A stretch of DNA of 64,000 bases from Variovorax sp. CF313 (GTDB taxonomy: Bacteria > Pseudomonadota > Gammaproteobacteria > Burkholderiales > Burkholderiaceae_C). The DNA is taken from the NCBI RefSeq assembly GCF_000282635.1, contig NZ_AKIW01000015.1, positions 1 to 64,000 on the forward strand. The letters run 5' to 3'. The notes beneath the pieces were generated by a model. It had not been told where the DNA came from, ran no database searches, and worked only from the letters and a program-made list of their open reading frames with translations. Made by a program: the position numbers and the translations under genes. Within the stretch, counting starts at the first letter, position 1. Each line of letters starts with the position of its first letter. This document shows positions 9,531 to 17,317 of this stretch, in pieces.

Positions 9531-9755
9531 ATGCCCGCCTCCAGCCCCATCGACCAGATCGCCGAGCGTGTTGAACGACTGCTCGTGCGTCACGAAGAGG
9601 TGCAACGCACCAATGCGTTGCTGCAGGAGCAGGTCGATGCGCTCACGCGCGAACGCGACGGCCTGAAGTCGCGCCTCGCCGCGGCTCGCACGCGTCTCGA
9701 TGCCCTGCTCGAACGGCTGCCGGCTGAACCACCTTCCGAAGATTCCCCCGCATGA
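9531..9755 (+). CDS. small ZapB-like coiled-coil protein upstream of zapA
   Basis: A 74-residue protein that is almost wholly a charged coiled coil (residues about 8-62: many E, R, L, with QEQVDALTRERDGLKSRL). It resembles the TIGR02449 family of short proteins encoded next to zapA in beta- and gammaproteobacteria and presumed to act in Z-ring assembly. The ATG at 9531 is preferred to a GTG seven codons upstream. Its stop codon overlaps the zapA start as ATGA, so the two are translated together. Function is inferred from context and shape only. Confidence 0.8.
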   Translation: MPASSPIDQIAERVERLLVRHEEVQRTNALLQEQVDALTRERDGLKSRLAAARTRLDALLERLPAEPPSEDSPA

Positions 9756-10084
9756 AGCAGATTGAAGTACAGATCATGGGCCAGAGCTATCTGCTCGGCT
9801 GCCCCGATGGCGGCGAGGCGCAGCTGCGCGAAGCCGTCGAACGCGTGGACGCGGCCATGTGCAAGATCCGCGATGCGGGAAAAGTCAAGGCCCGCGATCG
9901 CATCGCGGTGCTGGCCTCGCTGAACCTGGCGTTCGATCTGGCGGCACAGCAGCAGGCCGCAGCCGCACCAATGGCGGCGCCCGCCGTTGCCGCCACAGCA
10001 GACAGCGGCGATGCCGACCCGAAGGCCGCGCAACTCATTCAAAGACTCGATCAGGCCCTGGCCGGCGATGGACATTTACTCTGA
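9752..10084 (+). CDS. zapA: cell division protein ZapA
   Basis: Promotes bundling of FtsZ filaments at midcell. 110 residues with the ZapA start KQIEVQIMGQSYLLGCP and a following helix 'EAQLREAVERVDAAM', then a helical dimerisation region RIAVLASLNLAFDLA. The Ala/Pro-rich stretch near 75-95 is a linker. The ATG overlaps the preceding coiled-coil gene. Just downstream is the 6S RNA gene, the arrangement seen in many beta- and gammaproteobacteria. Confidence 0.92.
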   Translation: MKQIEVQIMGQSYLLGCPDGGEAQLREAVERVDAAMCKIRDAGKVKARDRIAVLASLNLAFDLAAQQQAAAAPMAAPAVAATADSGDADPKAAQLIQRLDQALAGDGHLL

Positions 10085-10112
10085 ATGAATCCCGCAGGGA
10101 GACAGACGAAGC

Positions 10113-10118
10113 GTAAAA
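10113..10118 (+). promoter_or_regulatory. -10 element of the 6S RNA promoter
   Basis: TAAAAT at 10113-10118 lies 9 bp ahead of the inferred 5' end of 6S RNA at about 10127, a normal distance for a sigma-70 -10 box. No clear -35 hexamer is visible, so this is a position-based call. Confidence 0.5.
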
Positions 10119-10126
10119 TCCACTCC

Positions 10127-10300
10127 GTCTGCAGACTGTGTCGGGCTTAATATTTCCTTGTTCCAATGCTCTCCGGAGCCGGGCTTGGTACATCGCTCGA
10201 CGGGCGTGATCATCTCGCGTCAGATGAACCCGAAGTCCTGCTGCCCTCGCCCACCTGAACCCTGGTTCAGGATGCGGGTCCGGCACATCACCTGCAGACA
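10127..10300 (+). ncRNA. ssrS: 6S RNA
   Basis: 6S RNA mimics an open promoter and binds the housekeeping RNA polymerase in stationary phase. The ends pair: GTCTGCAG at 10127-10134 with CTGCAGAC at 10292-10299. The well-conserved 3' hairpin CCTGAACC-CT-GGTTCAGG (10254-10271) matches the same element of E. coli 6S RNA. Position directly after zapA is the classic one. A strong terminator follows. The usual downstream partner, the 5-formyltetrahydrofolate cyclo-ligase gene, is not present here; a TSUP permease follows instead. Ends are estimated from pairing. Confidence 0.83.
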
Positions 10301-10312
10301 CCTATTCCTGCC

Positions 10313-10350
10313 ACGGCCCCCTGCATCCACTGCATGGGGCCGTTGCTTTT
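10313..10350 (+). terminator. intrinsic terminator of 6S RNA
   Basis: Stem ACGGCCCC (10313-10320) pairs with GGGGCCGT (10336-10343), and is followed by TGCTTTTTCC. This is a good rho-independent terminator 12 bp after the 6S RNA end. Confidence 0.85.
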
Positions 10351-10377
10351 TCCAAACTCCCCTCGCCTGACCTTCCC

Positions 10378-11205
10378 GTGAACTTCGCTGCCCTGCTCGA
10401 CCCCATCCTGATTGCCGAACTCGCCGCCCTGGGCCTTGGCACCGGTTTTCTCGCGGGCCTGCTGGGCATCGGCGGCGGCATGCTGATGGTGCCGTTCATC
10501 ACGATCATCATGGGCCATCGCGGCGTGCCGGCCGACCTCGCGGTGAAGATGGCGATCGCGACCTCGATGGCGACGATCATCTTCACGTCGGTGTCGAGCG
10601 TGCGCGCGCATCACAAGCGCGGCGCGGTGCGCTGGGACATCGTGCGGCGGCTCGCGCCCGGCATCGTCATCGGCAGCCTGGTGGGCAGCCTCGGCGTGTT
10701 CTCGCTGCTCAAGGGCACGGCGCTCGCCATCTTCTTCGCGCTGTTCGTGGGCTTCTCGGCCACGCAGATGTTCCTCGACAAGAAGCCCGCGCCTACACGG
10801 CAGATGCCGGGTGCGGGCGGCCAGCTCGCGGCGGGCGGTGTGATCGGCTTCATCTCGGGCCTCGTGGGCGCGGGCGGCGGCTTCATCAGCGTGCCGTTCA
10901 TGACGTGGTGCAACGTGTCGATCCACAACGCGGTGGCGACCAGCGCGGCGCTGGGCTTTCCGATCGCAGTGGCGAACGTGCTCGGCTATGCGGTCAGCGG
11001 CCAGTCGGTGCAGGGCTTGCCGGCGGGCTCCTTCGGCTACATCTGGCTGCCCGCGCTGGCTGTGATCGCCATTTGCAGCGTGTTCACCGCGCCGTTGGGC
11101 GCGAAGGCCGCGCACAGCCTGCCGGTGAGGAAGCTCAAGCGCGTGTTCGCGAGCATCCTGTACCTGCTGGCGGCCTACATGCTCTGGAAGGGGCTGCACG
11201 GCTGA
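10378..11205 (+). CDS. TSUP-family (TauE/SafE) membrane permease
   Basis: A 275-residue integral membrane protein with about eight hydrophobic helices and two internally similar halves, each carrying a glycine-rich motif: GLGTGFLAGLLGIGGGMLMVP near residue 20 and GFISGLVGAGGGFISVPF near residue 155. That is typical of the sulfite exporter TauE/SafE (TSUP) family, which exports sulfite, sulfoacetate or similar small anions. The start is GTG at 10378. Nothing nearby indicates the substrate. Transcription may come from its own promoter, since the 6S terminator separates it from zapA. Confidence 0.85.
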   Translation: MNFAALLDPILIAELAALGLGTGFLAGLLGIGGGMLMVPFITIIMGHRGVPADLAVKMAIATSMATIIFTSVSSVRAHHKRGAVRWDIVRRLAPGIVIGSLVGSLGVFSLLKGTALAIFFALFVGFSATQMFLDKKPAPTRQMPGAGGQLAAGGVIGFISGLVGAGGGFISVPFMTWCNVSIHNAVATSAALGFPIAVANVLGYAVSGQSVQGLPAGSFGYIWLPALAVIAICSVFTAPLGAKAAHSLPVRKLKRVFASILYLLAAYMLWKGLHG

Positions 11206-11282
11206 TCCGTCGGGCGAAAAAGCCCTTCGCGCCCGAGGTCCGTCCCATTGCGGCGCGAAGGACCGCGCCGTATAACGGCCTC

Positions 11283-11708
11283 ATGAAAATCCTCATCGCC
11301 GTCGATGGCAGCGCCTACACCCGCAAGGCGCTCGACTACCTGTTGTCCAACCGGGGCATGTTCGTGGACGGGCATCAGCTGGTGGTGGTGAACGTGTGCA
11401 CCGGCATCTCGGGCCACGTCTCGCGCCACCTGAGCAAGGAGATCGTCGCGGACTACTACGCGGAGGAAAGTGCCAAGGTGCTCGACCCCGTGAAGGCGCT
11501 GTTCGCCGAGAGCGGCGTGAGCAACTACACGGTGGAATCGCGCCACGGCCACGTGGCCGAGGAAATCCTCAAGTCGGCCACTGCAGCGCAAGCGGGGCTG
11601 ATCGTGCTCGGCACCCACGGCCATGGCATCTTCGGCCGCGCGCTGATGGGCTCGGTCGCCACCAAGGTGATCGCCGAGACGAACACCACGGTGCTGCTGG
11701 TGCAGTAG
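11283..11708 (+). CDS. universal stress protein (UspA family)
   Basis: 141 residues with the single UspA domain. It starts with ILIAVDGSAYTRKALDY and ends with the ATP-binding signature GTHGHGIFGRALMGSVA (about 112-128: G-2x-G-9x-G-S pattern), so it probably binds ATP. These small cytoplasmic proteins accumulate under stress or starvation; the exact role here cannot be told. It lies 77 bp after the TSUP gene on the same strand and converges on the araC-type gene, with a 12-bp gap. Confidence 0.9.
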   Translation: MKILIAVDGSAYTRKALDYLLSNRGMFVDGHQLVVVNVCTGISGHVSRHLSKEIVADYYAEESAKVLDPVKALFAESGVSNYTVESRHGHVAEEILKSATAAQAGLIVLGTHGHGIFGRALMGSVATKVIAETNTTVLLVQ

Positions 11709-11720
11709 TTTTCTTCGTCG

Positions 11721-12683
11721 CTACTGCGTGCGCTGCTGCCGCCATTCGCGCGGCGAGCAGCCGAAGCGCTCCTTGAACGCGCGGCTGAAATGCGCCGCGT
11801 CGTTGAATCCCCGGCTGTAGGCGATGTCGGCCACGGGGCGGCCCGCGAGGCGCGGCTCCAGCAGGTCGCGGCTGCATGCCTCCAGCCTGCGCTCCCAGAT
11901 GTACTGCGAGGGCGTGAGCGGCTCGCTCTTGAACACGCGGTGGACGTGGCTCACCGACGCGCCCAGCCCGGCCGCCAGCGTGCTCACCGACAGCGATGGA
12001 TCGGCTAGCTGCTCGTCGATGCGCCGCTTCACGCGCGCGAGGTGGTAAGCCGCGAGATTGCTCAGCGAAGGCGCGCTCGCCACCGGCAAGGTCTGCAGCC
12101 CGGCCACCAGGATGTTCTGCACGCCGTTGGCCACCGCGAGGGCCGATGCCGGCTGCAGCGTGTCGATGTCCTCACGCAGCGTGCGGATCATGCTCAGCAG
12201 CAGGTGCCCCGCGCCTTCGCGTCCCGAAACCGTGGTGGCCGTCAGCGCCTCGGTGTCGCGCAGCTCGCTGCGCAGGCGCTCGCCGGGCAGCTTGAGCACG
12301 ATCTGCTCGAAGGACTGGTCGAACAGCAGTTGGTAGGGCCGCGTGCTGTCGTACAGCGCGAAGTCGCCGGCCGACAGCACCGCATCGCGGCCGTCCTGCC
12401 GCACCACGCCCTGGCCGCGCGCCTGGATGCTCACGAGGAAGTAGTCGTCGCTGGAATGCGAGATATGCCCCGGCGTGCGCATCACCTTCTGCGGCCCCGA
12501 GGTGACGACCGACACGTCGAGCCCGGGCAGCGTGTGCTGGCGGATGCTGCCTTCGAAATCGCCGGCCTCGCCCTCGCGCACCGGGTCGCAGCCGAGCTGC
12601 ACGTAGACGTTGCAGATCATGTCGGTCCAGTAGGCGAGCCGCTGGTCGCGCGGGACGGCGTCGGTGCTGAGCAACTGGGTCAT
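11721..12683 (-). CDS. AraC-family regulator of the nitrilase/aldoxime dehydratase genes
   Basis: 320 residues. The N-terminal two thirds is an AraC-binding-like sensor domain (RDQRLAYWTDMI near residue 13), and the C-terminal 100 residues hold two helix-turn-helix motifs (LSVSTLAAGLGASVSHVHRVFK and the signature VADIAYSRGFNDAAHFSRAFK). I start at the ATG 12683 (MTQLL); 24 more codons are open upstream but lie in the divergent promoter region. It is divergent from the nitrilase gene, as with known NitR-type activators, so it is likely to activate those genes in response to a nitrile, aldoxime or acid. That link is inferred from position. Confidence 0.87.
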   Translation of the reverse strand: MTQLLSTDAVPRDQRLAYWTDMICNVYVQLGCDPVREGEAGDFEGSIRQHTLPGLDVSVVTSGPQKVMRTPGHISHSSDDYFLVSIQARGQGVVRQDGRDAVLSAGDFALYDSTRPYQLLFDQSFEQIVLKLPGERLRSELRDTEALTATTVSGREGAGHLLLSMIRTLREDIDTLQPASALAVANGVQNILVAGLQTLPVASAPSLSNLAAYHLARVKRRIDEQLADPSLSVSTLAAGLGASVSHVHRVFKSEPLTPSQYIWERRLEACSRDLLEPRLAGRPVADIAYSRGFNDAAHFSRAFKERFGCSPREWRQQRTQ

Positions 12684-12743
12684 CGGGGGTTCCTCGGAAA
12701 GCCTGGACAGCAGGAGCAGGCAAGGCATGCAACGCTGGAACAA

Positions 12744-12772
12744 GAACGCCGCCAAACCGGGTCAAGGCGTTC
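12744..12772. promoter_or_regulatory. candidate operator in the araC-nitrilase divergent region
   Basis: An inverted repeat GAACGCC (12744-12750) and GGCGTTC (12766-12772), with a 15-nt spacer and half-site centres 22 bp apart, lies in the 190-bp region between the divergent regulator and nitrilase genes. AraC proteins more often use direct repeats, so this is only a candidate. Confidence 0.35.
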
Positions 12773-12873
12773 CGGCGGCGCGAATCTACGCTTCAAGCAA
12801 CCCGCATGCCACAGCGCAAACCCGGTGCTTGCGGCCCACGCCCCGTTACTTCCATTGCATCTGGAGAAGCTTC

Positions 12874-13896
12874 ATGCCGACCACCGTTCATCCCAAGCTG
12901 CGCGTTGCAGCAGTACAAGCCTCGCCCGTGTTCCTCGACCTCGACGGCACCATCGACAAGACCATCGACCTCATGGCGCAGGCCGCGAAACAGGGCGTGA
13001 AGCTCGTCGCCTTTCCCGAGACCTGGGTGCCCGGCTACCCATGGTGGATCTGGCTCGACTCGCCGGCCTGGGGCATGCAGTTCGTGCAGCGCTATCACGA
13101 CAACTCGCTGGTGGTCGGTTCGGCCGAGTTCGACCGCGTCAGGGAGGCCGCGCGCAAGCTCGGGATCTGGGTGTCGCTGGGCTACAGCGAGAAGGCCGCG
13201 GGCAGCCTCTACATCGCACAGGCGCTCATCGACGACCAGGGCGACACGGTGCAGACGCGGCGCAAGCTCAAGCCCACGCACGTGGAGCGCACGGTGTTCG
13301 GCGAAGGCGACGGCTCCGACCTTGCCGTGGTCGAGACACCGCTGGGCAACATCGGTTCGCTCTCGTGCTGGGAGCACCTGCAGCCTCTGAGCAAGTACGC
13401 GATGTATTCGCAGAACGAGCAGATCCACTGCGGCGCCTGGCCGAGCTTCTCGCTGTACCGAGGCGCTGCCTACGCGCTGGGGCCCGAGGTCAACAACGCC
13501 GCGAGCCAGGTCTATGCGGCCGAGGGCCAGTGCTTCGTGATCGCGCCCTGCGCCACCGTGTCGAAGGCCATGAGCGAACTGATGTGCACCGATGCCGGCA
13601 AGCAGCAGATGCTGCGCACCGGCGGCGGCTATGCGCGCATCTACGCACCCGACGGCTCGCCGCTGGGCACGCCCTTGGCGGAAGACGAGGAAGGCCTGGT
13701 CGTTGCGGACATCGACCTCGGCATGATCTCTCTCGCCAAGGCTGCCGCCGACCCCAGCGGCCACTACTCGCGGCCCGATGTCACGCAGCTGCTGCTCAAT
13801 AAGACGCGCCGCGAACCGGTCGTGGTGCAGCAGGCGGCGTCGCCGGGGCCCAAGGCCGAGCCCGAAGGCGCCGTGTCCGAGCCGGTCTCAGCCTGA
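12874..13896 (+). CDS. nitrilase
   Basis: Hydrolyses a nitrile directly to the carboxylic acid and ammonia. 340 residues, in the range of bacterial nitrilases. The catalytic triad is visible: Glu49 in AFPETWVPGYP, Lys133 in RRKLKPTHVER and Cys165 in GSLSCWEHLQPL. The start at 12874 follows a good GGAGAA ribosome-binding site; the frame is open further upstream but through the regulatory region. The aldoxime dehydratase begins 17 bp after its stop codon, so the two should act in sequence (aldoxime to nitrile to acid). Aliphatic, aromatic or arylacetonitrile preference cannot be read from the sequence. Confidence 0.93.
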   Translation: MPTTVHPKLRVAAVQASPVFLDLDGTIDKTIDLMAQAAKQGVKLVAFPETWVPGYPWWIWLDSPAWGMQFVQRYHDNSLVVGSAEFDRVREAARKLGIWVSLGYSEKAAGSLYIAQALIDDQGDTVQTRRKLKPTHVERTVFGEGDGSDLAVVETPLGNIGSLSCWEHLQPLSKYAMYSQNEQIHCGAWPSFSLYRGAAYALGPEVNNAASQVYAAEGQCFVIAPCATVSKAMSELMCTDAGKQQMLRTGGGYARIYAPDGSPLGTPLAEDEEGLVVADIDLGMISLAKAAADPSGHYSRPDVTQLLLNKTRREPVVVQQAASPGPKAEPEGAVSEPVSA

Positions 13897-13913
13897 AGCA
13901 GCGGAGGCACGCC

Positions 13914-14978
13914 ATGGAATCCGCCATCGACGAGCACCTGAAGTGCCCCCGCACGCGCCATCGCCGCGTGGAAAACGACTACGTGCCGCCCTACCCCGTG
14001 TGGTCGGCGCGGGCCCCGGTCGCGGTGAAGCAGGTGGTGATGGGCTACTTCGGCGTGCAGTCGCGCGGCGCTGAAATGCAGGGCCGTGCCTGCGCCGCGC
14101 TGATGAAGATCGCACGCGACTTCGCCCTGCCCGACGGCCCCGGCCATCACGACCTGACGCATTACGTCGACGCCGAAGGCTTCGACAACATGATCGCCAT
14201 CGCCTATTGGAGCGATCCCGCAGCCTACGCGCGCTGGTGCGCGACGCCCGCGGTCGACGCCTGGTGGCGCTCCGACGAGCGGCTCAGGGAAGGCCTGGGC
14301 TACTTCCGCGAGATCGCCTCGCCGCGCGTCGAGCACTTCGAGACCATGTTCAACACACCCGACCGCTTCGAAGGGGTCGGTGTGGTGATGGGCGGGGTCA
14401 GCGGCGAGCTGCAGGAGCACGGCTACTGGGGTTCGATGCGCGACCGCATCCCGCTCTCGCAGACCGACGCGATGGCGCCCTCGGGCATGCGCGCGGTGAT
14501 CGCGGGTACGCCGGCGCCGGGGCAGCGCGTTCGCATCGCGGGCCACGAGAACCTCGCGATGATCCGCTCCGGCCAGGAATGGACCGAGACCACCGGCCAG
14601 GAACGCACGCTCTACCTGCAGGACATGGAACCGGTGCTGCGCGAAGGCATGGACTTCCTGCGCGACCAAGGGCTGGGCATCGGCTGCTACAGCAACCGCT
14701 ATATGCGCCACCTCGACGCGCAGGGAGCGACACTGCAGAAGTCATTCGGCCTGAGCTACTGGCGCGCGCTGGCCGATATGGAGCGCTGGGCCGAGTCGCA
14801 CCCCACGCACGTCGCGATCTTCGGCAGCTTCATGCGCTACGTGCAGGCGCTGAACTTCCAGCTGCAGCTGCGCGTGTACCACGAGGTGTCGGTGCTCAAG
14901 GCCGACGAGCAGAGCTACGAGTACGTCAACTGCCACGCGGGCAGCGGGCTGATGAACGGGCTCGCGCCCGCTTCGTAG
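13914..14978 (+). CDS. oxd: haem-containing aldoxime dehydratase
   Basis: Dehydrates aldoximes (R-CH=NOH) to nitriles using ferrous haem. The 354-residue length equals characterised Oxd enzymes. Residues known to matter in Oxd proteins are present at matching numbers: Glu143, Arg178, Ser219 and the proximal haem ligand His299 (in SHPTHVAIFG). A histidine at 323 in VYHEVSV is the probable distal catalytic residue (numbered 320 in described enzymes, so there may be a short insertion). A GGAGG-type site precedes the ATG. It forms an operon with the nitrilase and converges on matB, with only 6 bp between the stop codons. Confidence 0.93.
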   Translation: MESAIDEHLKCPRTRHRRVENDYVPPYPVWSARAPVAVKQVVMGYFGVQSRGAEMQGRACAALMKIARDFALPDGPGHHDLTHYVDAEGFDNMIAIAYWSDPAAYARWCATPAVDAWWRSDERLREGLGYFREIASPRVEHFETMFNTPDRFEGVGVVMGGVSGELQEHGYWGSMRDRIPLSQTDAMAPSGMRAVIAGTPAPGQRVRIAGHENLAMIRSGQEWTETTGQERTLYLQDMEPVLREGMDFLRDQGLGIGCYSNRYMRHLDAQGATLQKSFGLSYWRALADMERWAESHPTHVAIFGSFMRYVQALNFQLQLRVYHEVSVLKADEQSYEYVNCHAGSGLMNGLAPAS

Positions 14979-14984
14979 GCAGTC

Positions 14985-16523
14985 TCAGGCGGCGAACAGC
15001 CCCTTGTGCTCAGCGCGCAGCAGCGCCTTCTGCACCTTGCCCATGGTGTTGCGCGGCAGCTCCGGCACCACGAAGCAGCGCTTGGGGATCTTGAAGTTCG
15101 CGAGCTTCGACTTGAGCTCGGCCACGATGGCATCGGCATCGAGCGAAGAGCCCGCCTTGGGAATGACGATGGCCACGCCCACCTCGCCGAAGTCGGGGTG
15201 CGGCACGCCGACCACGGCGCTTTCCGCCACACCGGCCATCTCGTTGATGTAGCCCTCGATCTCCGCCGGGTACACGTTGTAGCCACCGCTGATGATCAGG
15301 TCCTTGCTGCGCCCGACGATGGTGATGTAGCCCCGGCCGTCGATCTTGCCCACGTCGCCGGTCTTGAAGAAGCCGTCGGCGGTGAACTCTTCCTTCGTCT
15401 TCTCGGGCATGCGCCAGTAGCCCGCGAACACGTTGGGGCCGCTGACTTCGATGTTGCCGATCTCGTCGGTGGCGCAGCTGCGGCCGCTGTCGTCGCGTAC
15501 GCGCAGTTGCACGCCCGGCAGCGCAAAGCCGACGGTGCCGCCGCGGCGTTCGCCCTGTTCCGGCCTGTAGGGGTTGGACGTGAGCATGGCCGTCTCGCTC
15601 ATGCCGTAGCGCTCGAGGATGGTGTGGCCGGTGCGCTCGCGCCATTCGTCGAAGGTCTCGATCAGGAGCGGCGCCGAGCCCGCGACGAACAGCCGCATGT
15701 TGCGCACCGCCTCGCGCGTGAGGCCCGGCTCGGCCAGCAGCCGCACGTACAGCGTGGGCACGCCCATGAACACCGTCGCCTCGGGCAGCTTCGCGACGAC
15801 GCGCTTCGGCTCGAACTTCGAGAACCACAGCATCTTGCTGCCGTTGAGCAGCGCGCCGTGCAGCGCCACGAACAGGCCATGCACGTGGAAGATGGGCAGC
15901 GCGTGGATCAGCACGTCGCCTTCGGTCCAGCCCCAGTAGTCCTTCAGCACCTGGGCGTTCGACAGCAGGTTGCCGTGCGTGAGCATCGCGCCCTTGCTGC
16001 GGCCGGTGGTGCCGCTGGTGTAGAGGATGGCGGCCATGTCGCCGGCCTTGCGCTGCGCCACCGTGTGCCGGTCGCTGCACTGCGCGGCCATTTCGAGCAG
16101 CGTGCCGGTGCGGTCGTCGTCCAGCGTGAAGACGTGCTTCGTACCCGCCGCGGCGGCAATCGGCGCGACCCACGAGGCACTGCGGCTGGTGCACACCACC
16201 ACGGCCGGCTCGGCGTTGCCGATGAAGTATTCGATCTCGGCGCTCTGGTAGGCGGTGTTGAGCGGCAGGAACACATAGCCCGCGCGCAGCGTGGCAAGGT
16301 ACAGCAGCATCGCCTCGACCGACTTCTCGACCTGCACCGCGATGCGTGCGCCCTTCTCCAGGCCCAGCGCGTCGAGCAGGTTCGCGATCATGGCGCTTGC
16401 GCGCTCGATGTCGCGCCACGAGTAGCGCAGGCCGTTGTCGGTCTCGACGGCGATGCGGTCGAGGTCGGCGGGAAATGCCGCGCGCAGGGCGGCGAACAGG
16501 TTGGCGTTGGCGGTCTTCTTCAT
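14985..16523 (-). CDS. matB: malonyl-CoA synthetase (malonate-CoA ligase)
   Basis: Activates malonate, and often methylmalonate, to the CoA thioester at the cost of ATP to AMP. 512 residues, adenylate-forming family. The P-loop LYTSGTTGRSKGAML is near residue 155, YGMSETAM near 290, and the C-terminal catalytic lysine motif PRNTMGKVQK near 495. The sequence closely matches characterised MatB along its length, including EKSVEAMLLYLATLRAG and VFMGVPTLYVRLL. It starts at ATG 16523, 17 bp after the crotonase gene, and is the last gene of the malonate operon. Confidence 0.93.
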   Translation of the reverse strand: MKKTANANLFAALRAAFPADLDRIAVETDNGLRYSWRDIERASAMIANLLDALGLEKGARIAVQVEKSVEAMLLYLATLRAGYVFLPLNTAYQSAEIEYFIGNAEPAVVVCTSRSASWVAPIAAAAGTKHVFTLDDDRTGTLLEMAAQCSDRHTVAQRKAGDMAAILYTSGTTGRSKGAMLTHGNLLSNAQVLKDYWGWTEGDVLIHALPIFHVHGLFVALHGALLNGSKMLWFSKFEPKRVVAKLPEATVFMGVPTLYVRLLAEPGLTREAVRNMRLFVAGSAPLLIETFDEWRERTGHTILERYGMSETAMLTSNPYRPEQGERRGGTVGFALPGVQLRVRDDSGRSCATDEIGNIEVSGPNVFAGYWRMPEKTKEEFTADGFFKTGDVGKIDGRGYITIVGRSKDLIISGGYNVYPAEIEGYINEMAGVAESAVVGVPHPDFGEVGVAIVIPKAGSSLDADAIVAELKSKLANFKIPKRCFVVPELPRNTMGKVQKALLRAEHKGLFAA

Positions 16524-16540
16524 CGGACGGTTTCTTCTCT

Positions 16541-17317
16541 TCAGAAATTCGGGGGCCGCTTCGCGAGAAAGGCGGCGATGCCTTCGCGGTGCTCCGCGGA
16601 GTCGGCGTAGTCGTAGGCACTGGCAAGCAGGCCGTGGGCGGATGGGGCGCCGGCACGCAGCGCGGCAAAGGTCTTCTTGTGCAGGCGTGCGGCCTGCGGC
16701 GCGAGCGCGGCGATGCGTGCGGCATGGGATTGCACCGCGAGCGCCACTTCGTTGTCCGGCAGCACCTGCAGCAGAAAGCCCGCGTCGTACAGACGCTGCG
16801 CCCCGTGCACGCCGGCGGCCAGCAGCATGTCGCGCGCGAGCACATCGCCGATGGCGCCATGCACCAGCGCGGCTTCGCGCGGTGCCATCGGAAAACCGAG
16901 CCTGGCGATGGGCGCGCCGAACTTCGCCGACGCGCCGGCCAGGCGGATGTCGCAGCAGCTGGCGATCTCGACGCCCGCGCCCATGCAGGCGCCCTCGATC
17001 TGCGCGACAAGCGGCAGCGGGCAGTCGAGCATGGCCTGCAGCGCGGCCCACACTTCGTTCTCGTGGAACTCGCGCAGGCTCGGCTCTTCGAAGCGGAACG
17101 ACGGATATTCGGAAATGTCGCCACCCGCGCAAAAGGCTGCGCCCTCGCCGCGCACGACGACGCAGCGCAGGCCATCGTCGTCACCGCCGAGGCCGTCGAA
17201 CACGGCGCGCAGCTCGCGCCACATGGCGCGCGTCATGGCGTTGAGGCGCCCTGGGTTCGACAAAGCGACGACCGCGATGGCGCCTTCCCGGCGCAGCGAA
17301 ATGCAGCTGTCGGTCAT
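16541..17317 (-). CDS. crotonase-fold protein in the malonate operon
   Basis: 258 residues of the enoyl-CoA hydratase/isomerase superfamily. The oxyanion-hole segments AFCAGGDI (62-69) and GACMGAGVE (109-117) are intact. Of the two catalytic glutamates of classical hydratases, Glu117 is present but the second position (FGQPE in rat hydratase) reads FGAPI, so residue 137 is Ile. Hydration is therefore doubtful; isomerisation, thioester hydrolysis or acyl-CoA decarboxylation (as in the crotonase YgfG) are alternatives. Its ATG overlaps the Bug-gene stop codon (ATGA), placing it firmly in the operon. Confidence 0.85.
   Translation of the reverse strand: MTDSCISLRREGAIAVVALSNPGRLNAMTRAMWRELRAVFDGLGGDDDGLRCVVVRGEGAAFCAGGDISEYPSFRFEEPSLREFHENEVWAALQAMLDCPLPLVAQIEGACMGAGVEIASCCDIRLAGASAKFGAPIARLGFPMAPREAALVHGAIGDVLARDMLLAAGVHGAQRLYDAGFLLQVLPDNEVALAVQSHAARIAALAPQAARLHKKTFAALRAGAPSAHGLLASAYDYADSAEHREGIAAFLAKRPPNF

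Noticed and set aside
14979..14984. Shared bidirectional terminator between oxd and matB
   Set aside because: Only 6 bp separate the stop codons and no hairpin with a T-run is visible there.
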